From: Gammaproteobacteria bacterium RBG_16_57_12
Lineage (GTDB): Bacteria > Pseudomonadota > Gammaproteobacteria > RBG-16-57-12
Direction: 5' to 3'
DNA length: 6,732 nucleotides
NCBI GenBank assembly: GCA_001801365.1
Contig: MGXL01000040.1
Location: forward strand, 1 to 6,732
The notes below the pieces were generated by a model. It had not been told where the DNA came from. It made no database searches and worked only from the letters and a program-made list of their open reading frames with translations. The position numbers and the translations under genes are program-made. This document shows, one piece after another, positions 1 through 5,878 of the stretch (positions within the stretch are counted from its first letter, which is position 1; every line of letters begins with the position of its first letter).

Positions 1-29
1 CAGGACACTAGCGGTAAAGGTTAGGGAAT

Positions 30-710
30 TTACCGGCGCTTATCAAGCCTGTCGTCACGTTGCTCGCTGCCCCGGCACACACGCCGCAAACCGCATTGCG
101 TACAGAGCGGGCGCACCCGGCAGGTCTCCTTGGCATGGCGCACGATCAGGGCATGATATTCATTGTACAGGGTGGCATCGGCGGCCAGGGTCTGTTCAAA
201 CAGGGCGCGCAGGTGTTCATATCCTTCCGTGCCGTCGATCACCCCCAGCCGCGCGAACAGACGCCGGGTATAGGCGTCGATCACGAACACCGGGCGGTCA
301 AAGGCATACAGCAGCATGTCGTCGGCCGTCTCCGGGCCGATGCCCTTGACCGCCAGCAGGGCCTTGCGCAAGGCCCCCGTCTCCATCGTATGCAGCTTTC
401 GATAACCCCCGGCGGCGCAGTACCAGGCACAGAAAGCCTTGAGCCGCCGGGTCTTGATATTGAAATAGCCGGAAGGTTTCAGGCAGGCGGCCAGATCTTC
501 AGGCGGGGCTTTGATGATCGCCTGGGGGCTGAGCGAGCGCCGGCGCTTGAGATTGGCGATGGCCTTTTCCACATTGCTCCAGGCCGTGTTCTGGGTCAGG
601 ATCGCCCCGGTCATGATCTCGAACGGCGTATCCCCTGGCCACCAGTGCTGCGCGCCATGGGCCTTGAACAGCAACTGATAAACCCGTTGCAGTGTCACGA
701 CCCGGGCCAT
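30..710 (-). CDS. Endonuclease III-fold DNA glycosylase, MagIII-like, with Fe-S cluster motif
   Basis: Predicted base-excision repair glycosylase of the HhH-GPD superfamily, 226 residues, cytoplasmic. Visible elements: a WWPG segment (residues 23-26) and ILTQNTAW (37-44), which resemble the base-pocket region of the 3-methyladenine glycosylase MagIII; a helix-hairpin-helix with VKGIGPETAD (121-130); the conserved catalytic Asp in VIDAYTRR (D145); and four C-terminal cysteines C197, C203, C206, C212, fitting a [4Fe-4S] loop. The Lys that makes E. coli Nth a bifunctional glycosylase/lyase (GVGRKTA) is Glu here (E127), so a monofunctional glycosylase is more likely than a true Nth. The first cysteine spacing is X5, whereas E. 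coli Nth has X6. The ATG at 710 lies 9 bases after the rluB stop with only a weak ribosome site, suggesting translational coupling. It ends the visible gene run. Family placement is firm; the damaged base it recognises is inferred. Confidence 0.88.
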   Translation of the reverse strand: MARVVTLQRVYQLLFKAHGAQHWWPGDTPFEIMTGAILTQNTAWSNVEKAIANLKRRRSLSPQAIIKAPPEDLAACLKPSGYFNIKTRRLKAFCAWYCAAGGYRKLHTMETGALRKALLAVKGIGPETADDMLLYAFDRPVFVIDAYTRRLFARLGVIDGTEGYEHLRALFEQTLAADATLYNEYHALIVRHAKETCRVRPLCTQCGLRRVCRGSEQRDDRLDKRR

Positions 711-719
711 GTGCGCGGC

Positions 720-1730
720 TCAGCTCTTGTTGCGCCGGGGGGCCGGTTTTGCAGCGAGTTTACGCTTCTTCGGGCTTGAGGCAATGATTGATTTTTTGGG
801 AGATTGTCTCGATGAGGCGTCTATTGATTTTTCGCGTGATTGCCTCGATGAGGCGTCTATAGATTTCTTGGGGGTTTGCCTTGATAAGGCGCCTATAGAT
901 TTCTTGGGGGTTTGCCTTGATAAGGCGCCTATTGATTTTTCATGTGTTTGCCTCGATGGCTTGCCGGACGATTTGACAGATGCCGTGCGTTGTTCCGTCA
1001 TGCCGGTCAGCGCCAGCAAATCGCGCATCTGTGCATCGCTCAATTCCTCCCACTCACCGGGGCGCACGGACCTGGGCAGCAGGATATTGCCAAAGCGCAC
1101 GCGCATCAGGCGGCTGACAGCCACACCCTGCGATTCCCATAAGCGGCGCACTTCGCGATTACGGCCTTCCCTGAGGATGACATGATACCAGTGGTTGATG
1201 CCCTGGCCGCCGCCGTCGATGATCTGATCGAACCGGGCCTCGCCGTCTTCCAGCATGACGCCCTGCCTGAGATTATCCAGGATGTCCTTTTCCGCCTTGC
1301 CCATCACGCGCACCGCGTATTCACGCTCGATCTCCACCGAGGGATGCATCAGGCGATTGGCCAGTTCACCGTCGGTGGTCAGCAGCAGCAGGCCGGAGGT
1401 GTTCAGGTCAAGCCGTCCGACGGAAATCCAGCGTCCGAAGCGTATCGGAGGGAGTTGATCAAACACGGTGGGGCGCCCTTCCGGATCGGAGCGGGTGCAG
1501 ATTTCGCCCACCGGTTTGTGGTAGAGGATGACGCGCCGTTTTTCGGGAAACAGTTTGTCGCTGTTGATGACATGCCCGTCCACGCGCACCTTGTCCTGCG
1601 GCCCGGCCCGTTCGCCCAGGGCGGCGATCTTGCCGTTGACGCTGACACGGCCCGCGCTGATCCAGACTTCGATCTCGCGCCGCGAACCCAGTCCGGCCCG
1701 CGCCAGCACCTTTTGCAGTTTTTCACTCAC
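720..1730 (-). CDS. rluB: 23S rRNA pseudouridine synthase RluB with repetitive basic tail
   Basis: Isomerises a uridine to pseudouridine in the peptidyl-transferase region of 23S rRNA (U2605 in E. coli RluB). The protein has 336 residues. An S4 RNA-binding domain covers about 3-49 ([18 protein letters not shown] near the start), followed by the RsuA/RluB/E/F catalytic domain with [17 protein letters not shown] (105-121), D108 being the catalytic Asp, and [12 protein letters not shown] (187-198). The fold ends near residue 245. The remaining ~90 residues are a Ser/Lys/Arg-rich, probably disordered extension holding five 12-residue repeats (259-318). The start is GTG at 1730: it is the first codon of the conserved S4 N-terminus and lies 3 bases after the scpB stop; no good Shine-Dalgarno is seen, so coupling with scpB is likely. 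RluB rather than RsuA/RluE/RluF is chosen from the S4 domain, the long basic tail and the scpAB neighbourhood. Confidence 0.95.
   Translation of the reverse strand: MSEKLQKVLARAGLGSRREIEVWISAGRVSVNGKIAALGERAGPQDKVRVDGHVINSDKLFPEKRRVILYHKPVGEICTRSDPEGRPTVFDQLPPIRFGRWISVGRLDLNTSGLLLLTTDGELANRLMHPSVEIEREYAVRVMGKAEKDILDNLRQGVMLEDGEARFDQIIDGGGQGINHWYHVILREGRNREVRRLWESQGVAVSRLMRVRFGNILLPRSVRPGEWEELSDAQMRDLLALTGMTEQRTASVKSSGKPSRQTHEKSIGALSRQTPKKSIGALSRQTPKKSIDASSRQSREKSIDASSRQSPKKSIIASSPKKRKLAAKPAPRRNKS
777..966 (-). repeat. Five-copy 36-bp in-frame tandem repeat inside rluB
   Basis: Read on the plus strand, five consecutive 36-base units run 787-822, 823-858, 859-894, 895-930 and 931-966. Units 3 and 4 are identical; the match at a 36-base offset spans 857-896 against 893-932. 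Units 1 and 2 differ at 4 positions, units 2 and 3 at 9, and the last 12 bases of unit 5 have diverged. Because 36 is a multiple of three, each unit encodes 12 residues of RluB ([12 protein letters not shown] type, residues 259-318; codons 777-956), and copy-number change would keep the frame. The units are AT-richer than the surrounding gene. Units 3 and 4 each contain the 8-base palindrome AGGCGCCT (887-894, 923-930). The pattern suggests slippage or recombination within the gene, not a mobile element. Confidence 0.93.
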
Positions 1731-1733
1731 CGG

Positions 1734-2468
1734 TTATTGTGTCCCGCTACTGACCGCACGTATTTCCCGGTCAGTTTCGCTAAAATCGGCCTGGTCTTCC
1801 CCGGCCTGAGGTGCATGCACTGATTCTTCTTCGAGAACATCGAGGGCTGCGGAGATAAAGACATCCTCGCCCTGCTCCTGCGCGGCAAACACGCCATCGT
1901 CCGGCGGCGCCAGATCCAGTTCGGCATTGATGCTATCGATATCACGAATCTCCGCGAGCGTGGGCAGATCATTGAGCGACTTGAGATTAAAATAATCCAG
2001 GAACTGGCGCGTGGTCGCATACAGGGCCGGCCGGCCCGGAACGTCACGATGCCCCACGGCCCGGACCCATTCCCGTTCCAGCATGATCTTGATGATGTGG
2101 CTGCTCACCGCGACGCCGCGGACTTCTTCGATTTCAGCGCGGGTGATCGGCTGGCGATAGGCGATCAATGCCAGGGTTTCCATCAGGGCGCGGGAATAAC
2201 GGCCCGGTTTTTCCTCCCATAAGCGGGATATCCAGGGGGCCAGATCCTGTTTGACCTGAAAACGAAAACCCGTGCTCACTTCCGTCAGCTCTATACCGCG
2301 CACGGCGCAGTCGTCCTGGATCAAGCGGATCGCCTCGCGCAATTCATCGCGGCTCGGCTGGTGCTCGTCCATGAACAGGGTCAACATGCGATCGATGCTC
2401 ATCGGCTTGCCGCTGGCCAGGATCGCCGCTTCGATAATGTTCTTCAATTGTGCCAATTCCACTGCCAT
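1734..2468 (-). CDS. scpB: Segregation and condensation protein B (ScpB)
   Basis: Kleisin-associated KITE subunit of the SMC-ScpAB condensin complex, which compacts and helps segregate the chromosome. It normally works as a dimer bound to ScpA. The 244-residue protein shows the two winged-helix domains of the family: residues 1-80 (LKNIIEAAILASGKPMSIDR at 8-27) and about 90-165. The signature ALMETLALIAYRQPITRAEI (94-113) and the segment GRPALYATTRQFLDYF (145-160) are clear. After about residue 183 the protein continues as an acidic, low-complexity tail of some 60 residues rich in Asp and Glu, probably disordered. The ATG at 2468 is one base downstream of the scpA stop, and an AAAGG-like sequence lies about 9 bases upstream within the end of scpA, typical of coupled expression. 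No smc gene is visible here. Confidence 0.96.
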   Translation of the reverse strand: MAVELAQLKNIIEAAILASGKPMSIDRMLTLFMDEHQPSRDELREAIRLIQDDCAVRGIELTEVSTGFRFQVKQDLAPWISRLWEEKPGRYSRALMETLALIAYRQPITRAEIEEVRGVAVSSHIIKIMLEREWVRAVGHRDVPGRPALYATTRQFLDYFNLKSLNDLPTLAEIRDIDSINAELDLAPPDDGVFAAQEQGEDVFISAALDVLEEESVHAPQAGEDQADFSETDREIRAVSSGTQ

Positions 2469-2469
2469 A

Positions 2470-3285
2470 TCACTTCGCCTTTACATGTATGGGTCCGAAC
2501 GGTTCACTCTGGATCATTTCGATCAAGGATTCTTTCAGCAGCTCGAGGATGGCCAGAAAGGCCACCACGATGCCCAGCCGCCCTTCCTGATGGTCGAACA
2601 GGGTGGTGAATTCGATAAACCTGTCCGCCTGCACCCGCTCCAGCACGATGCTCATGCGCTCACGCACCGACAGGGGCTCGCGCTGGATATGATGATGGGC
2701 GAACATCTCGGCGCGCTGCATCACATCCTTGAGGGCCAGCAGCATTTCCCTGATCGACACCGCGGGCAAGGTCGGCTTGGGGTGATGATCGCCGGCATAG
2801 GCGGCAACCTCGAAGACGTCACGCCCGAGCTGGGGCATGGCGTCGATGTCCTCCGCCGCCTGCTTGTAGCGCTCGTATTCCTGCAGGCGCCGGATCAGCT
2901 CGGCGCGCGGATCGACCTCTTCGCCCTGTTCGTCGATCTGCGGGCGCGGCAACAACAGGCGTGATTTAATCTCCGCCAGCATCGCCGCCATGACCAGATA
3001 TTCCGCCGCCAGCTCCAGATGGAGTTCTTTCATCATGTCCACATAGACCATGTACTGGCGGGTGATCTCGGCAATGGGGATATCGACGATATCCAGATTC
3101 TGGCGCTTGATCAGATAGAGCAGCAAATCCAGCGGCCCCTCAAAGGCCTCGAGGAACACCTGCAGGGCATCCGGCGGGATATACAGATCCTTGGGCAGGC
3201 TGGTGAGCGCCGCGCCATGCACCATGGCGAAGGGCATTTCCTCCTGCCGGGGCGGGGCGATAGCGGGTTCGACGTTTGTCATCAT
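2470..3285 (-). CDS. scpA: Segregation and condensation protein A (ScpA, kleisin)
   Basis: Kleisin subunit that bridges the SMC heads and carries ScpB in bacterial condensin. The protein has 271 residues. Family hallmarks: FEGPLDLLLYLIKRQNLDI (48-66) and the N-terminal SMC-neck-binding helices, AEYLVMAAMLAEIKSRLLLP (94-113), a charged linker around 115-170 contacted by ScpB in known complexes, and a C-terminal winged helix ending GRLGIVVAFLAILELLKESL (235-254) with a QSEPFGPIHV strand. About 35 residues precede the conserved core (LYIPPDALQVF), a variable extension. Two adjacent ATG codons (3285 and 3282) are possible starts; an AGGA lies 4 bases before the first and 7 before the second, so the second may be favoured. 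It follows trpS after a 51-base gap, the largest in the window, so some independent expression is possible. Confidence 0.96.
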   Translation of the reverse strand: MMTNVEPAIAPPRQEEMPFAMVHGAALTSLPKDLYIPPDALQVFLEAFEGPLDLLLYLIKRQNLDIVDIPIAEITRQYMVYVDMMKELHLELAAEYLVMAAMLAEIKSRLLLPRPQIDEQGEEVDPRAELIRRLQEYERYKQAAEDIDAMPQLGRDVFEVAAYAGDHHPKPTLPAVSIREMLLALKDVMQRAEMFAHHHIQREPLSVRERMSIVLERVQADRFIEFTTLFDHQEGRLGIVVAFLAILELLKESLIEMIQSEPFGPIHVKAK

Positions 3286-3289
3286 GGTG

Positions 3290-3293
3290 TCCT
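3290..3293 (-). promoter_or_regulatory. Ribosome binding site of scpA
   Basis: On the minus strand, AGGA followed by CACC and then ATG ATG. Spacing is 4 bases to the first ATG (3285) and 7 to the second (3282), so this site leaves a two-codon ambiguity in the start of scpA and mildly favours the second ATG. Confidence 0.6.
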
Positions 3294-3336
3294 ATTGTCG
3301 TCTTTCTTTGCCGGTTCTGCCAATACTGGCAAGACG

Positions 3337-4554
3337 CTAGCGGTACAACAGCCCCATCGCCTCACGCACCTCATCGAGGGTTTCACTGGCCACGTCGCGC
3401 GCCTTTTCACATCCATCATCAATGACTTTGCGCAGCATGTTCATATCCTGCCTGATCTCCGCCGCCCGCTGGCGGATCGGCGTCAGCTCGGCCTGCACGG
3501 CATCGATTACCGGCTGCTTGCACTCCAGGCAACCAATGCCGGCGCTGCGGCAGCCCTGCTGCACCCAGTGCTTGGTGTCATCATCGGAATACACTTCATG
3601 GAGTAACCAGACCGGGCATTTGGCCGGATCGCCCGGATCACTGCGGCGCACCCGCGCCGGATCGGTCGGCATGGTGCGCAGTTTGTTTTGCACCTCATCG
3701 GGCGCCTCGCGCAGGGAGATGGTATTGCCATAGGACTTGGACATCTTCTGTCCATCCAGCCCGGGCATTTTGGAAGCCTTGGTCAATAAGGGCTGAGGCT
3801 CGGGGAGAATGATCTTGCTGATACCCTCCAGATAGCCGAACAGGCGCTCGCGGTCGCCCAGGGTGATATTCTGCTGGTCCTCCAGCAGGGCGCGCGCCTT
3901 TTCCAGGGCTTCATGATCACCCTGCTCCTGATAACTGCGCCGCAGCTCGTGATAGAGCCTGGCGGCCTTTTTACCCATCTTGCGCGCGGCGCTTTCCGCC
4001 TTTTCCTCGAAACCGGGTTCCTGGCCATAGAGATGATTGAAGCGGCGCGCCACTTCGCGGGTCAGCTCCACATGACTGACCTGATCCTCGCCCACCGGAA
4101 CCATGCCGGCCTTGTAAATCAGGATATCGGCGCTCTGCAACAGGGGGTAGCCGAGAAAGCCATAAGTGGCCAGATCCCGGTTCCTGAGCTTTTCCTGCTG
4201 ATCCTTGTAGGTGGGCACCCGTTCCAGCCAGCTGATCGGCGTCATCATGGACAGCAGCAGATGCAATTCGGCATGTTCGGTTACGCGCGACTGCAGGAAC
4301 AAGACCGCGCGATTCGGATCGATGCCCACCGCCAGCCAGTCGGCAACCATCTCCATGGCGCTGGCGGCGATCACGCCCGGATTTTCATATTCGGTGGTCA
4401 GGGCATGCCAGTCGGCGACAAAGAAGAAGCAATCGTATTCATGCTGGAGATTTATCCAGTTCTTGAGTACGCCGTGATAATGGCCCAGGTGCAATTGTCC
4501 GGTGGCGCGCATGCCCGACAGGACGCGCTGGTTGTGCATGCTCAGGGTATTCAA
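3337..4554 (-). CDS. trpS: Tryptophanyl-tRNA synthetase, long form with Fe-S-type cysteines
   Basis: Class Ic aminoacyl-tRNA synthetase that charges tRNA-Trp with tryptophan. The protein has 405 residues against 334 in E. coli. Visible motifs: the HIGH-type TGQLHLGHYHG (18-28), a Rossmann core with FVADWHALTTEY (45-56), VGEDQVSHVELTREVARRFN (154-173) and the KMSKS loop (270-274). The extra length is mainly a charged helical insertion of roughly 70 residues (about 178-250) just before KMSKS, as in pseudomonad-type TrpRS. Cysteines C313, C335, C342 and C345 form C-X21-C-X6-C-X2-C, close to the C-X22-C-X6-C-X2-C [4Fe-4S] motif of Thermotoga TrpRS. The C-terminal helix TLDEVREAMGL fits the family. 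The TTG start at 4554 is preferred over the ATG at 4539 because AGGAG stands 6 bases before it and nothing comparable precedes the ATG. Confidence 0.96.
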   Translation of the reverse strand: MNTLSMHNQRVLSGMRATGQLHLGHYHGVLKNWINLQHEYDCFFFVADWHALTTEYENPGVIAASAMEMVADWLAVGIDPNRAVLFLQSRVTEHAELHLLLSMMTPISWLERVPTYKDQQEKLRNRDLATYGFLGYPLLQSADILIYKAGMVPVGEDQVSHVELTREVARRFNHLYGQEPGFEEKAESAARKMGKKAARLYHELRRSYQEQGDHEALEKARALLEDQQNITLGDRERLFGYLEGISKIILPEPQPLLTKASKMPGLDGQKMSKSYGNTISLREAPDEVQNKLRTMPTDPARVRRSDPGDPAKCPVWLLHEVYSDDDTKHWVQQGCRSAGIGCLECKQPVIDAVQAELTPIRQRAAEIRQDMNMLRKVIDDGCEKARDVASETLDEVREAMGLLYR

Positions 4555-4560
4555 CCGCAG

Positions 4561-4565
4561 CTCCT
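4561..4565 (-). promoter_or_regulatory. Ribosome binding site that sets a TTG start for trpS
   Basis: On the minus strand the sequence reads TAGGAG, then CTGCGG, then TTG. The AGGAG overlaps the TAG stop codon of the upstream protease gene and lies 6 bases before the TTG at 4554. This near-consensus site is the strongest visible in the window and supports a rare start codon for trpS. The alternative ATG at 4539 would be 21 bases from it. Confidence 0.75.
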
Positions 4566-5214
4566 ATATCAGCGAAAACAGATTCAGAATAATCGATTCC
4601 AGCCACTCGATGGGCGGACCGATGATCTTGCCCAATACCTGGGTGTACAGCAAGATGACAATAACAATAAAACCAAAGGGCTCCACCCGGCTCAACTTCC
4701 AGGCCAGCGGGCCGGGCAGCAGGGCAACGGCGACACGGCCGCCGTCCAGGGGCGGGAGCGGCAGCATGTTCAGCACCATGAGCAACAGGTTGATGGTGAT
4801 GCCCACCTGCCCCATCAGATACAAGGGCTCCGCGATCCAGGCCAGATCGGGCCCCATTGTAACACCGAGGCGGGCGACCAAGGCCCACAGCAGCGCCATG
4901 AGCAGATTGCTGAGGGGCCCGGCCAGGGCCACCCAAGCCATGTCCTGTTTGGGACGGCGGAGATTCCGTTCGGTCACCGGGATCGGCTTGGCCCAGCCGA
5001 AGACGAATCCGGTATTCATCAATATGAGCAGTGCCGGCACCAGGACCGTCCCCAGCGGATCGATGTGCTTGAGGGGATTGAGAGTCAGACGACCCAGCAT
5101 CCGGGCGGTGGGGTCGCCCAGGCGGTTGGCCATCCAGCCGTGCGCGACCTCGTGCACCGTGATGGCGAACAACAGCGGCAGGATGCTGACGGTGATCAAC
5201 TGAACGCTATTCAT
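4564..5214 (-). CDS. Site-2 protease family (M50) integral membrane metalloprotease
   Basis: Predicted zinc intramembrane protease, 216 residues, in the inner membrane. The zinc-binding HEVAH motif (residues 21-25, an HExxH) sits in the first hydrophobic segment, and the third ligand is likely D157 in PLPPLDGGR (152-160). Other family marks are FGWAKPIPV (72-80) and LAGPLSNLLMAL (97-108). Hydrophobic segments lie at about 5-27, 55-72, 93-117, 133-151 and 180-197. There is no PDZ domain, unlike RseP, which places it in the compact YwhC-like group whose substrates are mostly unknown. The ATG at 5214 is 3 bases after the yciO stop and lacks a clear Shine-Dalgarno, so translation is probably coupled. 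All catalytic motifs look intact. Substrate and cellular role cannot be read from the sequence. Confidence 0.92.
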   Translation of the reverse strand: MNSVQLITVSILPLLFAITVHEVAHGWMANRLGDPTARMLGRLTLNPLKHIDPLGTVLVPALLILMNTGFVFGWAKPIPVTERNLRRPKQDMAWVALAGPLSNLLMALLWALVARLGVTMGPDLAWIAEPLYLMGQVGITINLLLMVLNMLPLPPLDGGRVAVALLPGPLAWKLSRVEPFGFIVIVILLYTQVLGKIIGPPIEWLESIILNLFSLI

Positions 5215-5217
5215 GCG

Positions 5218-5871
5218 TCAGGCCCGGGTTTTGGACGGAATGAAACCTGCCGTCCCGAAGAGATCGCTGGCCCCCAGCCCCTGGCGTACCACCTCGGGTA
5301 TGGCGGCGGTCAAATCCACCACCGTGGTCGGCTCAACACCGCAAAAGCCGCCGTCGATGACCAGGTCCAGTTGATGTTCGAGCACTTCACGGATTTCGTA
5401 GGGGTCGGTCATGGGCAGGGTCTCGCCCGGCAGGATCAGGGTGGAGCTCATCAAGGGACCCTGCAGCTCGGCCAGCAAGGCCTGGGCAATGGCGTTGGCC
5501 GGGATGCGCAGGCCAATGGTCTTGCGCTTGGGGTTCTGCAGGCGGCGCGGCACTTCCCGGCTGGCCTCCAGGATAAAGGTGTAGGGGCCGGGGGTCAGCG
5601 CCTTGATTAAACGGAAATTGGAATTATCAACCGAGGCATAGAGTGATATCTCGGACAAATCGCGGCACACCAGGGTGAAATTGTGCGTGGCATCGACCCG
5701 GCGTATCGAGCGGATGCGTTCCATGGCCGTCTTGTCGCCGATATGGCAGCCCAGGGCATAGCCCGAGTCGGTCGGATAGGCGATTACGCCGCCCGCGTTG
5801 AGGATTTCCACGGCATGTCTCACCAGGCGCAGCTGGGGATTCTCGGGGTGAATGACGAAAAACTGGCTCAT
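5218..5871 (-). CDS. yciO: YciO family protein (Sua5/YrdC fold)
   Basis: Cytoplasmic protein of 217 residues with the YrdC-like, RNA/nucleotide-binding fold. Members of the wider family (TsaC/Sua5) make threonylcarbamoyl-AMP for the t6A modification of tRNA. YciO is a distinct branch whose physiological role is not settled and which should not be annotated as TsaC without evidence. The N-terminus MSQFFVIHPENPQ matches E. coli YciO closely. YPTDSGYALGC (32-42), HNFTLVCRDLSE (63-74), KRKTIGLRIPAN (115-126), MSSTLILPG (141-149) and PTTVVDLT (181-188) follow the family order. The frame stays open upstream to 6063, but that part overlaps the PHP gene and is Arg/Pro-rich with no family similarity. 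The ATG at 5871, 7 bases after the PHP stop, is therefore chosen despite lacking a clear Shine-Dalgarno. The PHP-yciO pairing is also seen in E. coli. Confidence 0.93.
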   Translation of the reverse strand: MSQFFVIHPENPQLRLVRHAVEILNAGGVIAYPTDSGYALGCHIGDKTAMERIRSIRRVDATHNFTLVCRDLSEISLYASVDNSNFRLIKALTPGPYTFILEASREVPRRLQNPKRKTIGLRIPANAIAQALLAELQGPLMSSTLILPGETLPMTDPYEIREVLEHQLDLVIDGGFCGVEPTTVVDLTAAIPEVVRQGLGASDLFGTAGFIPSKTRA

Positions 5872-5878
5872 GAAGAAA

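Noticed and set aside
1..29. Terminator after the DNA glycosylase gene
   Set aside because: The 29 bases left show no stem-loop or U-tract; the sequence is too short to judge.
787..966. Possible CRISPR array or attachment-site repeats
   Set aside because: The units are directly adjacent with no spacers and encode protein in frame in rluB; there are no cas genes or integrase.
709..1185. Plus-strand frame with an [16 protein letters not shown] repeated peptide
   Set aside because: The repeats only mirror the 36-bp array in rluB, which repeats in all frames because 36 is divisible by three. The opposite strand encodes a recognised enzyme throughout.
3318..3331. Hairpin TGCCA-loop-TGGCA in the trpS-scpA gap as an intrinsic terminator
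   Set aside because: The stem is only 5 bp and is not followed by a U-tract on the minus strand, so termination is unlikely.
3913..5610. A 565-codon open frame on the plus strand antisense to trpS, the protease gene and yciO
   Set aside because: Its product is rich in Gln, His, Gly and Arg with no domain-like pattern, and it crosses three clearly real minus-strand genes. It is a by-product of GC-rich codon use.
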